A DNA stretch of 64,000 nucleotides from Pseudomonadota bacterium (GTDB lineage: Bacteria; Pseudomonadota; Gammaproteobacteria; Xanthomonadales; Rhodanobacteraceae), in the NCBI GenBank assembly GCA_021795435.1, contig JAJYPJ010000005.1, forward strand, positions 21,827 through 85,826, given 5' to 3'. The translations under genes and the position numbers were made by a program. The first letter of the stretch is position 1, and each line of letters starts with the position of its first letter. Under the pieces are notes generated by a model. The model was not told the origin of the DNA and ran no database searches. It worked only from the letters and a program-made list of their open reading frames with translations. Positions 39,803 through 51,829 of this stretch are shown one piece after another.

Positions 39803-40468
39803 TCAGGCAGCCGATGCGCGCGTTGCGATCTCGCGCAGCACGTGCTCGAACGCCTCGGGAGGCTGCCCCCCGGAGATGATGAACATCTCGTTGATGATGG
39901 TGGCCGGAACCGAATGGATGCCGGCTTGCTGGAACTGGCGCTCCAGCGTCCGGACGTCATCGGCATGCGCATCGCTCGCGAGCATCCGGCGAGCCGCTGC
40001 GGCGTCGAGCTCGGCGTCAGCCACGATGCGTCCAAGCACGGCATGGTCGGCAACGTTCTCGCCTTCGGTGAAGTAGGCGCGGAACAGGGCCCTTTTCAAC
40101 GCCAGGGCAAGGGTTTTGTCCTGCAGCCCGGCCCAGTGCAGGAGACGGTGCGCGTCGAAGGTGTTGTAGACGCGACTGTCCGGCCCGGCGTTGATCGTCA
40201 CCCCGGAAGCCGCCGCGCGCTCGCGGATGGTGGCGCGGTTCACGGCCAACTGGGCTTCGTCGATGCCGTATTTCCGCATGAGATGCTCGCTGGCGTCCTC
40301 TCCTTCGATGGGAAGCTGCGGATTCAACTCGAACGGTTGCAGGTGGATCTCCGCGTGGATGAGATCCTCGAGCCGTGCCAGGGCCTGCTCCAGGTTGGCC
40401 AATCCGATCGCGCACCAGGGGCAGGCGACGTCGGAAACGAAGTCGATGCGAAGAACGATGGGGGCCAT
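39803..40468 (-). CDS. DsbA-family oxidoreductase, FrnE-like
   Basis: A 221-residue thioredoxin-fold protein. The active-site motif is CPWC in FVSDVACPWCAIGLANLEQAL (about residues 14-17), and the cis-proline region is SVPATIINEMFIISGGQPPEAFEHVL. This matches the FrnE-type DsbA family (2-hydroxychromene isomerase/DsbA-like), usually cytoplasmic; no signal peptide is present. The likely role is disulfide isomerisation or oxidative-stress protection, by analogy. ATG 40468 is chosen over the much longer open frame because the motif normally starts within the first 20 residues. Confidence 0.88.
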   Translation of the reverse strand: MAPIVLRIDFVSDVACPWCAIGLANLEQALARLEDLIHAEIHLQPFELNPQLPIEGEDASEHLMRKYGIDEAQLAVNRATIRERAAASGVTINAGPDSRVYNTFDAHRLLHWAGLQDKTLALALKRALFRAYFTEGENVADHAVLGRIVADAELDAAAARRMLASDAHADDVRTLERQFQQAGIHSVPATIINEMFIISGGQPPEAFEHVLREIATRASAA

Positions 40469-40706
40469 GGGGGCGGACCTGCGTTGCACGGTGAAGGACA
40501 AGCCGGGGTGTGCGCATTGTAGTGCGCCGTCCCGCTGGTCTCGGGATCGTCGCACCCGTTCCGGGCCCGCTCCGGCCGCGCCATCGACGCCGTCCTCGGC
40601 AGGAGGGGCGGCGCGCGGGCCTCGGTCGTGCGGGGATGTCCGACCCCGCCGATATGCGCCATCGATCGGTCGTATCATCGGGAGGTCCCGTCAAACAGGA
40701 GGGTTG

Positions 40707-41357
40707 ATGATGAAGCGCTCCATGCATGCCATCCGGGTTCTGCTGGTGGCGAGCCCCTTGGCGGTCGTTCTGGCCGCCCATTCCGCGGACAAGCTGGTGG
40801 GCAATGCCGAAGCCGGGCAATCCGAAGTGATGATGGTCTGTGCCGCATGCCACGGCGCCGATGGCAATTCCACGAATCCCCAGTATCCCAAGCTTGCCGG
40901 CCAGAGCCCGGAATACATCGAACATCAGCTTGAGTCCTTCCACAGCGGGAAACGGGCTAATTCAATCATGTCGGGCATGGCGGCCATGCTTTCGCCGCAG
41001 CAGATGGCCGATGTGGCGGCCTACTTCTCGCAGCAGAAGGAAGCCCCGGGCGAGGTCGACACCGATCAGGTTGCCTTGGGCAAGTCCATCTACGAGCACG
41101 GGGTGCCTGCCGTGGGATTGCCCGGCTGCGCGTCCTGCCATGGGGCCAAGGGCCTGGGCGATGCGGCCAAGCTGGTGCCGCGGATCGCGGGCCAGCATGC
41201 CGAGTATGTGGAGCAGGTGCTGACTGGTTGGCACAACGGGCAGGCATGGGGAGATGGCCCGCATGCCAAGTTGGCCTTGTCGGTGGGGCAGAAGCTCACG
41301 GTTGCCCAGATCCACGCGATTGCAGCCTACGTGCAGGGGCTGAACGCTTCCCCGTGA
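40707..41357 (+). CDS. Diheme cytochrome c (c4 type) with altered second heme site
   Basis: A 216-residue periplasmic electron carrier. A signal peptide (residues about 1-27, ending AAHSADK) precedes two cytochrome c domains with heme motifs CAACH (Cys45-His49) and CASCH (Cys141-His145). In domain 1 the axial Met is available in RANSIMSGMA (Met88 or Met91). Domain 2 contains no methionine at all; at the place where c4 proteins have Pro-Met it reads GDGPHAK, so His186 may be the axial ligand. AGGAGG lies just before the two adjacent ATG codons (40707 and 40710). The stop codon overlaps the start of the aldo/keto reductase by one base. Confidence 0.87.
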   Translation: MMKRSMHAIRVLLVASPLAVVLAAHSADKLVGNAEAGQSEVMMVCAACHGADGNSTNPQYPKLAGQSPEYIEHQLESFHSGKRANSIMSGMAAMLSPQQMADVAAYFSQQKEAPGEVDTDQVALGKSIYEHGVPAVGLPGCASCHGAKGLGDAAKLVPRIAGQHAEYVEQVLTGWHNGQAWGDGPHAKLALSVGQKLTVAQIHAIAAYVQGLNASP

Positions 41358-42262
41358 TGGTCGAACCCGCTGCATCCCGGCCTGCGGCAACCCTGCCGCA
41401 GGCCCTCTCGCCCATTGTCGCCGGCTTGTGGCGCAGTGCGGAGTGGCGCCAGACGACGGCGGAGCGGACGCAATGGATCCAGCAAGCGCTGGAAATGGGC
41501 ATCACCAGCTTCGATCATGCGGATATCTACGGCCAGGGCCGTGCCGAGGAGCTGTTTGGCGAAGCGCTTCGCGCGGTCCCCGGATTGCGCAATCGCCTGC
41601 AGCTGGTCACGAAGTGCGGCATCCGCTTGCCCTCGGCGGCCGAGCATGTCCATCTGAAGCATTACGACACGTCGCCTGCCTATGTGCGTCGCCGCGTCGA
41701 GGCTTCGTTGCGCCATTTCGGCACCGATCGCCTGGATCGGGTCCTGATCCATCGTCCGGACGTGCTGATGGACGCGGCCGAATTGGCGGAAACGTTCGCC
41801 GCACTGACCCGGGAAGGGAAGGTGCTGCAGTGGGGTGTGTCCAATCATTCGCCTGCCGCCTTCGCGCTGCTTCACGCGCGATATCCGCTGGTGACCAACC
41901 AGGTGGAATGGTCGCCGCTTGCGCTCGCCGTGCTGCACGACGGGACGCTCGACCAGGCGCAGCAGTTGGGAGCGCGTCCGATGATCTGGTCGCCGCTCGC
42001 GGGTGGCCGGTTGCTGCGTGGCGAAGACGAGATGGCCCAGCGCGTGCGGGCGGCCATGCAGCCGGTTGCGGACCGCTTGGGCGTTTCGTTGCCGACGCTG
42101 GCCTACGCCTGGATCCTTCGCCATCCGTCGCGACCTCATCCCATCACCGGGAGTGGTCGCATCGAGGGCCTTCGGGAGGCCGTTGCGGCGCTTGATCTGC
42201 GGCTCGACGCCGAGGATTGGTACGCGATCTGGACCGCTGCCGCGGGTCGAGCGGTCCCCTAG
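41357..42262 (+). CDS. Aldo/keto reductase, YdhF-like
   Basis: A 301-residue NADPH-dependent oxidoreductase of the AKR superfamily. The catalytic tetrad can be read as Asp and Tyr in FDHADIYGQGRAEE, Lys in LVTKCGI and His in VLIHRPD. The nucleotide-binding end is HPITGSGRIEGLREAVAAL. Similarity of the pattern is closest to the YdhF subgroup, whose natural substrate is not known to me. The start shares a base with the cytochrome stop (TGATG at 41355-41359), so the two are likely translated together. Confidence 0.88.
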   Translation: MVEPAASRPAATLPQALSPIVAGLWRSAEWRQTTAERTQWIQQALEMGITSFDHADIYGQGRAEELFGEALRAVPGLRNRLQLVTKCGIRLPSAAEHVHLKHYDTSPAYVRRRVEASLRHFGTDRLDRVLIHRPDVLMDAAELAETFAALTREGKVLQWGVSNHSPAAFALLHARYPLVTNQVEWSPLALAVLHDGTLDQAQQLGARPMIWSPLAGGRLLRGEDEMAQRVRAAMQPVADRLGVSLPTLAYAWILRHPSRPHPITGSGRIEGLREAVAALDLRLDAEDWYAIWTAAAGRAVP

Positions 42263-42283
42263 CCGAGCACCCCGATGGCCCGG

Positions 42284-43504
42284 TCAGGCCGCCGGGCGCT
42301 GCGGATTTTGGGCGACATCGGCGGTGACCCTGGCCATGAGGCGAAAGAGGGCGTCGACCACCTGGGCGGCCGTGATGTCCGCCGGATGGTCGGCACAGAC
42401 GTGATGGTGCAGCGGGCCGAGCGGCCCCCAGGCACGCAAGAGGGCGGCGGTACCGACCATGAGCGTGGGCGTCCCCACGGCGGTGGCGAGGTGCAGCAGG
42501 CCGGACGAGGTGCCGATCCATGCATCCAATTGGCCCTGGACCGAGGCGGTCTCCGCCAGCGTCATCGGCGGCAGCAGCCACGTACCTGGCACCGCGCGGG
42601 CAATGCGCAAGGCCTCCGCGTGTTCGCGCCGATTTCCGGGGACCAGCAGCACTTCAAAGCCGTGGCCAACCAGCCGCGCAACGGCATCGCGCAGCACTGG
42701 ATGGGGCCATGCCCGACGACGATGCCGTCGATCATGGCGAGGCGGCATCGCGACGCCGATCTTGATTGCATGGGCCGGGACGCCGAGCGATGCGAGGACA
42801 TTGGGCCCGACGCCGGCGGCATCGGATCGCAGTTCGATGATCGGCTTCGGCAGCTCGCCGGGAAACACGGGGTCGATGCGTCGCGCGGCCTGCCAGAATC
42901 GGCGGGTCTGGTGGATATCCTCCTCGCCGAGGAAAAGGTTGAAGGCCGGCGCCGTGCGCGGCGAGCGATGCACGGCCATGCGCACGGGAGCGCGGCTGGC
43001 TGCGGCGATCAATGCGCCGGAGAGCACTTCGGAGCGAAGGCTGACGGCGAGGTCGAAGCGCTGCCGCGGCAACCACGCTGCGAGCCGCAGCCATGTGGCC
43101 GGATGCCGGCTGAAGTCGGGACCGCGCGCCACGTAGGGCAGGAGCATCGAGGCAGCGCGGTTGCGCGGACCACCCACCAGGCAAAGCTTTGCGTCCGGCC
43201 AGCGCCGATGCAGGGCCGCGATGACCGGGGTGCTGCAGAGCAGGTCGCCGATGCGATCGGTGCGGATCAGCAGGATGCGTTGCGGTGCAAGCGCCCGGAG
43301 ATCGTCGACGCGATGCGGTTCGCCATCCAGCCTCCGCGCCGCCCAAGTTGCGGCAAGGTTCATCAGCGGGATTTTGAGTCGCGCCCGAAGGGCTTTGAGC
43401 CGCACTCGAAACCCGCGTGCTCGGGGTGGTGCCGGCGAGGGGCGTGTCAGGGAAGGCGCACGCTGCGGCCGTTCGATGGGTGCTACCGCGGTTTCGCTGC
43501 GCAT
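42284..43504 (-). CDS. Glycosyltransferase family 9 protein (heptosyltransferase-like)
   Basis: A 406-residue GT9 enzyme predicted to transfer a heptose or related sugar in LPS or capsule synthesis. The key N-terminal motif RILLIRTDRIGDLLCSTPVIAAL appears near residue 75, after a basic N-terminal extension rich in Arg and Pro. The donor-binding region is DAWIGTSSGLLHLATAVGTPTLMV. ATG 43504 is preferred because a GAGGA element lies upstream, about 12 nt away; ATG 43537 would add 11 residues. It converges on the aldo/keto reductase (21 bp gap). It is not adjacent to the other GT9 and kdkA locus. Confidence 0.82.
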   Translation of the reverse strand: MRSETAVAPIERPQRAPSLTRPSPAPPRARGFRVRLKALRARLKIPLMNLAATWAARRLDGEPHRVDDLRALAPQRILLIRTDRIGDLLCSTPVIAALHRRWPDAKLCLVGGPRNRAASMLLPYVARGPDFSRHPATWLRLAAWLPRQRFDLAVSLRSEVLSGALIAAASRAPVRMAVHRSPRTAPAFNLFLGEEDIHQTRRFWQAARRIDPVFPGELPKPIIELRSDAAGVGPNVLASLGVPAHAIKIGVAMPPRHDRRHRRRAWPHPVLRDAVARLVGHGFEVLLVPGNRREHAEALRIARAVPGTWLLPPMTLAETASVQGQLDAWIGTSSGLLHLATAVGTPTLMVGTAALLRAWGPLGPLHHHVCADHPADITAAQVVDALFRLMARVTADVAQNPQRPAA

Positions 43505-43803
43505 GTCCACGCTCGGTCCTCGCTGGGCTCGTCGCATGGCAACCAGTCGATGCCGCGCGTGGCATCACGCTAGCGCCCCGCACCTGCCCGCGGGCTTGCG
43601 CGCTGCGTTGCGATTTCTTGATCCGGCGACGGGGCCGATCGCGAGTGCCGGCGCGGATCTTCACGATTGCGTAGGGGAATGGCCATCTGCCGCCAACGTG
43701 TCGCCTCCTCGTCGCCCGCCCCAGGATCGCGTTGGCTTGACCCGGGCCCCGTGGTGCGGGCAAATAGGGCCGGTCGGTTTCCCCAATGCAGGTGGTCGGG
43801 ATC

Positions 43804-44019
43804 ATGGGATTCGTGCGTGGCCTGGTGAAGGTCTCCGCGGGCGCGGCGGCCGGTGTCGCGGCGCTCACGGCTTTGCCCGTCTTTGGCGCGGTGGGCTCGC
43901 TGACCGCCGTCGGGGCCGTCGTGGGCGCCCTCGTGGGCGCTGCCGCCGGCGTGGCCGACGAGTATGCCGAGCATCGCAGGGACCAGCAGGTCCGCGCGCA
44001 GGATCGCATGCCAAAGTGA
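43804..44019 (+). CDS. Small glycine/alanine-rich membrane protein, hypothetical
   Basis: A 71-residue protein with a continuous hydrophobic stretch full of Gly and Ala at small-residue spacing (GAVGSLTAVGAVVGALVGAAAG, residues about 33-54), followed by a charged tail (DEYAEHRRDQQVRAQDR). This is a glycine-zipper-like pattern of small membrane proteins. AGGTGG lies about 10 nt before ATG 43804; an upstream ATG at 43786 is possible. A TTGACC hexamer occurs at 43737. No family is recognised. It stands alone before carA, so function is unknown. Confidence 0.55.
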   Translation: MGFVRGLVKVSAGAAAGVAALTALPVFGAVGSLTAVGAVVGALVGAAAGVADEYAEHRRDQQVRAQDRMPK

Positions 44020-44044
44020 ACGCATGCCCGGCTGTCGCCGGCGC

Positions 44045-44073
44045 GTGACTTCGCTGGCGATCGGCCCTACAAT
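44045..44073 (+). promoter_or_regulatory. Candidate sigma70 promoter of carAB
   Basis: GTGACT (44045-44050) and TACAAT (44068-44073) are separated by 17 bp. The -10 box matches at five of six positions. The start point would be near 44080, about 77 nt before the carA start codon. No arginine-box or PurR-like motif was recognised. Confidence 0.55.
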
Positions 44074-44156
44074 CCCTTCTCGCCTGTTGAACCCCGCCCC
44101 TCGGTCCCGCCCTGCGCTGGACTGCGGGTCTTGTCGCATCCAGAAGGCGCAAACCC

Positions 44157-45293
44157 ATGCATGTTCCCGCCCTGCTGGCCCTTGAAGACGGCACGATCTT
44201 CCGGGGAACCGGTGTTGGCGCGCCCGGCCAGACCGTGGGCGAGGTGGTGTTCAACACCGCCATCACCGGTTATCAGGAAATCCTCACCGATCCGTCCTAT
44301 GCCCGTCAGATCGTCACGCTGACCTACCCGCACATCGGCAACACCGGCTGCAATGCCGTCGATGCGGAATCGGACGCGGTCCACGCGGCGGGACTGATCG
44401 TGCGCGACGTGCCGCGGCTGGCCAGCAACTGGCGCAGTGAGGAGAGTCTGCCGGCCTACCTCGCGCGCCAGGGTGTCGTGGCCATCGCGGGCCTGGACAC
44501 ACGGCGGCTGACGCGGATCCTGCGGGATCGCGGCGCGCAGTCCGGATGCATCCTGTCGGGTGATGCCGCTGCCGGGGATGATGCGGCGGGGCGCGCCCTG
44601 GCCGCCGCGCGCGGATTTGCGGGCCTGGCCGGGATGGACCTCGCGCGCGTCGTCAGTACCCGCTCGCATTATCGATGGGATGCCGGGCGTTTCGACCTGG
44701 ACACCACCACGTTCGCGCATGGTGGAGCGCGATTCCACGTCGTCGCCTACGATTTCGGTGTCAAGCGCAACATCCTCCGGATGCTGGCGGAGCGAGGGTG
44801 CTCATTGACCGTGGTGCCCGCGGAGACGTCGGCGAGCGAGGTGCTCGCCATGAATCCGCACGGCGTGTTCCTGTCCAACGGGCCCGGCGATCCCGAGCCG
44901 TGTACCTATGCCATTGCCGCCATCCGTGAATTTCTCTCGCGCGGCGTGCCGTTGTTCGGCATTTGCCTGGGCCACCAGCTGCTGGGGTTGGCTGTGGGCG
45001 GCCGCACGGTCAAGATGAAGTTCGGGCACCACGGCGCCAACCATCCGGTGCAGGAGCTTGCCAGCGGCCGCGTCCTGATCACCAGCCAAAACCACGGTTT
45101 TTCGGTGGACGAATCCAGCCTGCCGCCCAGGGTGCGGGTAAGCCACCGTTCGCTGTTTGATGGATCCAATCAGGGAATCGAGCTGGTCGACGCACCCGCA
45201 TTTTCGTTCCAGGGTCACCCGGAAGCTTCGCCGGGACCGCATGACGTGTCCCATCTCTTCAACCGCTTCGTGGCGCTGATGGAGGCGCGCTGA
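44157..45293 (+). CDS. carA: Carbamoyl-phosphate synthase small (glutaminase) subunit
   Basis: A 378-residue class I amidotransferase that supplies ammonia from glutamine for carbamoyl phosphate, used in arginine and pyrimidine synthesis. The N-terminal domain starts [17 protein letters not shown]. The amidotransferase nucleophile motif is [13 protein letters not shown], and the His/Glu pair is in [13 protein letters not shown]. Length is standard (E. coli 382). carB begins one base after the stop, so the pair is an operon. A candidate promoter is visible upstream. Confidence 0.97.
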   Translation: MHVPALLALEDGTIFRGTGVGAPGQTVGEVVFNTAITGYQEILTDPSYARQIVTLTYPHIGNTGCNAVDAESDAVHAAGLIVRDVPRLASNWRSEESLPAYLARQGVVAIAGLDTRRLTRILRDRGAQSGCILSGDAAAGDDAAGRALAAARGFAGLAGMDLARVVSTRSHYRWDAGRFDLDTTTFAHGGARFHVVAYDFGVKRNILRMLAERGCSLTVVPAETSASEVLAMNPHGVFLSNGPGDPEPCTYAIAAIREFLSRGVPLFGICLGHQLLGLAVGGRTVKMKFGHHGANHPVQELASGRVLITSQNHGFSVDESSLPPRVRVSHRSLFDGSNQGIELVDAPAFSFQGHPEASPGPHDVSHLFNRFVALMEAR

Positions 45294-45294
45294 C

Positions 45295-48518
<3,224 letters not shown>

Positions 48519-48522
<4 letters not shown>

Positions 48523-48995
48523 ATCGCGCACCCATGACCCGCAAGGGCGCCGAACGGCTGCGCGCCGAATTGGAGCGCCTGAAGAGCACCGAGCGTCCAC
48601 GCATCATCGCCGCCATCGCCGAGGCGCGCGCCCATGGCGACCTCAAGGAAAACGCCGAATACCATGCAGCGCGAGAGCAGCAGGGATTCATCGAAGGCCG
48701 GATCAAGGAGCTGGAGGCCGCGCTCTCGTTTGCCGAAATCATCGATGTGTCGCGTTTGAATGCGGCACCGCGCATCGTTTTCGGCGCGATCGTGGAGTTG
48801 GAGGATAGCGATAGCGGGGAGACGATCGTGTACCAGATCGTCGGAGACCTCGAGGCCGACATCAAGGCCGGCTTGCTGTCGGTGAGCAGTCCGTTCGCCC
48901 GCAGCCTGATCGGCAGGCAGGAAGGCGATGCGGTGGATTTCAACGCGCCTTCGGGCGTCCGCGTCTTCGAAATCGTTGCCGTGCGCTACGAGTGA
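48519..48995 (+). CDS. greA: Transcription elongation factor GreA
   Basis: A 158-residue factor that rescues stalled RNA polymerase by stimulating transcript cleavage. The N-terminal coiled coil is clear ([18 protein letters not shown], then [23 protein letters not shown]), with the acidic tip residues Asp and Glu in GDLKENAEY. The C-terminal FKBP-like domain includes [21 protein letters not shown] and [16 protein letters not shown]. It is linked to carB by a four-base overlap and to the ABC-F gene by a GTGA overlap, so all are probably one transcript. Confidence 0.97.
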
Positions 48996-50872
48996 TTGCC
49001 TTCCGCGGCCTTGCGCTGCGCCGCGGCGGCAGGGTACTGATCTCCAATCTGGACCTGACGATCCACGCGGGCACGCGCGCGGGCGTCGTGGGCCGCAACG
49101 GATCCGGCAAATCGACGCTGTTCGCCGCATTGCTCGGCGACCTCGAGGCCGACGCCGGCGTGATCGAACGACCCGCCAAGGGGCGTCTGGCGTCGGTTGC
49201 GCAGGAAACGCCCGCATTGCCGGACAGTGCGCTTTCCTTCGTGCTGGCGGGGGATGCAGAGTTGCATGCCGCGCATGGTGCTGCGGCGGCAGCCGAGCAG
49301 CGCGGCGATCATGCCGCGGTGGCCCAGGCGCACCAGCAAATCGAGGCCTTGCATGGCTATGACGCGGAAGCGAGGGCGGCGCGCCTCCTGCACGGCCTCG
49401 GATTCGCGCCGGATACGCACCGGAACGCCGTGGCATCCTTTTCGGGGGGCTGGCGAGCGCGCCTCAACCTCGCCCGCGCGCTGATGGCGCCGTCGGACCT
49501 GCTGCTGCTGGACGAGCCCACGAATCACCTGGACCTGGACGCCGTGCTGTGGCTGGAGGGCTGGCTTCAGCGCTATGCGGGCACCCTGTTGATCATCTCG
49601 CATGATCGCGAGTTCCTCGACGCGGTTTGCACGCAGGTCCTGCACATCGACAGTGGCACCGTGCGCGCCTACTCGGGCAATTACAGCGCCTTTGAACGCC
49701 AACGCGCGGAGCAGGTTCGGCAGTTGCAGGCGGCGCGCGCGCGCGAGCAGGCCGAGCGCGAGCACCTGCAGGCGTTCATTGATCGATTCAAGGCGAAGGC
49801 CACCAAGGCGCGGCAGGCGCAGTCACGGGTGAAGCGGCTGCAGAAGCTCGGTGATACGGCGATCCTTCGCGAGAGTTCGGCCTTCCAGTTCCGATTCCCG
49901 GAGCCGGCCCGGCAACCGCATGCCCTGCTGGCCCTCGATGATGCGGCGACCGGCTATGCGGGGCGCCCGGTCATTGCGGGCATTCGCCGAAGCGTGCAGG
50001 CGGGCGAGCGGATCGGCGTGCTTGGCCGCAATGGTGCCGGCAAGTCCACGTTGGTGAGGGCGATCGTGGGTGAGTTGCCTCTGCAGGAAGGCGCGCGGAC
50101 AGCCCATCGCGATCTGGTCATTGGCTATTTCGCGCAGCACACGGTGGAGTCCCTGTGTGTCGGCGAGAGCCCGTATGCGCATCTCTCGGCGATTGCCGGG
50201 GATGCGGCGCCCCAGGTCCTGCGCGACTGGCTGGGCAATTGGCACTTTCCTGGCGACCGCGCCATGGAGCCCGTGGAGACCCTTTCGGGGGGTGAGCGTG
50301 CGCGCTTGGCGCTCGCGTTGATCGCGTGGCGACGGCCCAACCTGCTGGTGCTTGATGAGCCGACCAACCATCTCGATCTGGACATGCGGGAAGCCCTGGC
50401 CGATGCGCTCAATGAGTATCCAGGAGCCATGCTGCTGGTCGCGCACGACCGGCACCTGCTGGGACTTGTGTGCGACCGCTTCTGGCTGGTCCACGATGGA
50501 CGCGTCGAGGACTTTGATGGTGACCTCGACGATTATGCTGCGCTGCAAGCAGCCCTCGCGCGAGGCACCGCGCCCATCGCATCGGCGTCGGAGGACGACG
50601 GGCTCGACCCCCGCGAGCGCAGACGGCGATCCGCGGTGCAGCGAGAGCGTGAAAAGCCGCTTCGGGACCGCATGAAGCGCGCCGAGCAGCGCCTGTCCGA
50701 GCTGGATGCGGCGCTCAAGGCAATCAACGCGAAGCTGTCGGACGCCGCGGTTTACAGCGGTGCGGGGGATGCAGCCACCGAACTGGCTCGGCAGGCGGCG
50801 ACGCTGGCCCGCGATCACGCCGCCGCGGAGGCGGAATGGCTGGCTGCCTACGAGGCGCTCGACGGTGCTTGA
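48992..50872 (+). CDS. ABC-F family ATP-binding protein, YheS-like
   Basis: A 626-residue soluble protein with two fused ABC ATPase domains and no membrane segments. Domain 1 has GRNGSGKST, the signature [16 protein letters not shown] and [20 protein letters not shown]. Domain 2 has [23 protein letters not shown] and [19 protein letters not shown] charged coiled-coil-like linker joins them, and the tail is basic and helical. This is the ABC-F layout, whose members work on ribosomes. GTG 48992 overlaps the greA stop. The YheS subgroup is likely from length and linker but is not proven. Confidence 0.9.
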   Translation: MIAFRGLALRRGGRVLISNLDLTIHAGTRAGVVGRNGSGKSTLFAALLGDLEADAGVIERPAKGRLASVAQETPALPDSALSFVLAGDAELHAAHGAAAAAEQRGDHAAVAQAHQQIEALHGYDAEARAARLLHGLGFAPDTHRNAVASFSGGWRARLNLARALMAPSDLLLLDEPTNHLDLDAVLWLEGWLQRYAGTLLIISHDREFLDAVCTQVLHIDSGTVRAYSGNYSAFERQRAEQVRQLQAARAREQAEREHLQAFIDRFKAKATKARQAQSRVKRLQKLGDTAILRESSAFQFRFPEPARQPHALLALDDAATGYAGRPVIAGIRRSVQAGERIGVLGRNGAGKSTLVRAIVGELPLQEGARTAHRDLVIGYFAQHTVESLCVGESPYAHLSAIAGDAAPQVLRDWLGNWHFPGDRAMEPVETLSGGERARLALALIAWRRPNLLVLDEPTNHLDLDMREALADALNEYPGAMLLVAHDRHLLGLVCDRFWLVHDGRVEDFDGDLDDYAALQAALARGTAPIASASEDDGLDPRERRRRSAVQREREKPLRDRMKRAEQRLSELDAALKAINAKLSDAAVYSGAGDAATELARQAATLARDHAAAEAEWLAAYEALDGA

Positions 50873-50902
50873 CCGAGTGGATGGTCGCGCTAGGCTGCGG
50901 GG

Positions 50903-51808
50903 ATGGATGGCGTAACCTTGTTGATGCCGCCCCTGGATCAGCTGGGGCAGCACCCGCGGTTGTCACGGTGGCTGGGCAGGGGCGACAGGCTTCCCCTGAT
51001 GCCGGCTGGTCGCTTGCCGGTGCTGCGCGAACAGTTTGGCTTGGCTGCGGGCATGATTCCTGCCGCTGCACTTTTGCGTGAAGCCGCTGCCGGCGATGCA
51101 GGGGACGGAACGTGGGTGTGCGCGGACCCGGTGTACATCCAGCCGGAGGCTGCAGGCGCGAGGTTGCTGGCGTGGGACACGCTGGATCTGACGATGGCCG
51201 AGGCCGAGTCGCTGGCGCGGCCGCTTCGGCCGTTGCTGGGCGATGCCGGCATGCTGCTGGAAACGACGCTTCCCGGACGCTGGCAGGTTCGCATGCTAAC
51301 CGGCACGCCGTTACCGCTACTGGCCGATCCCGAGCAGGTGTTGGGCGCCCAGTTGCTGCCGCATCTGCCCGCCGGCGACGTCGGCCGACGCTGGCGGCTG
51401 CTATTCAACGAGATCCAGATTCTGCTCCATCAGCACCCGCTGAATCGGCAACGCGCGGACCGCGGTCGCCTGCCGATCAATGCCTTGTGGTTCTGGGGAG
51501 GCGGTCGGTTGCCGGCAAGGCCTCGCCGAGCACCGTCGGGGGTCTTCAGCGACGACCCGCTGGTGACGGCACTGGCTTGGCACGCGGGCAGTCATCGGTT
51601 GCCCTCGCCGCATCCAATGGCCGGCCGTTCGTCATCGCTGGTCGACCTCGCGTCGGCGGGTCCGGAGGAGGCCCTGCGGGCACTGGCGGCCTGGCATGCC
51701 CGGATGCATTGGCGGGAGGGGTTGCACCTCGCATTCGTCGATGGCCACCGATGGCGCCTCGCACGCGCCCAGGTCCTGCGCGTCTGGCGGCGCGCCTGGC
51801 GAGGGTGA
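50903..51808 (+). CDS. Conserved protein of the COG4255-like family, often labelled phosphoglycerate mutase
   Basis: A 301-residue cytoplasmic-looking protein of unknown role. The strongest conserved stretch is FNEIQILLHQHPLNRQRADRGRLPINALWFWGGG near residues 168-202. The NALWFWGGG part recalls a motif of archaeal-type phosphoglycerate mutases, which probably explains why relatives carry that name. The metal-binding residues of a real alkaline-phosphatase-type mutase are not evident here, so I do not support that activity. It follows the ABC-F gene by 30 bp, so it is likely the last gene of the carA-carB-greA run. It converges on phaC. Confidence 0.7.
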   Translation: MDGVTLLMPPLDQLGQHPRLSRWLGRGDRLPLMPAGRLPVLREQFGLAAGMIPAAALLREAAAGDAGDGTWVCADPVYIQPEAAGARLLAWDTLDLTMAEAESLARPLRPLLGDAGMLLETTLPGRWQVRMLTGTPLPLLADPEQVLGAQLLPHLPAGDVGRRWRLLFNEIQILLHQHPLNRQRADRGRLPINALWFWGGGRLPARPRRAPSGVFSDDPLVTALAWHAGSHRLPSPHPMAGRSSSLVDLASAGPEEALRALAAWHARMHWREGLHLAFVDGHRWRLARAQVLRVWRRAWRG

Positions 51809-51829
51809 CGGCAACGCCCAGCGGGTGGC

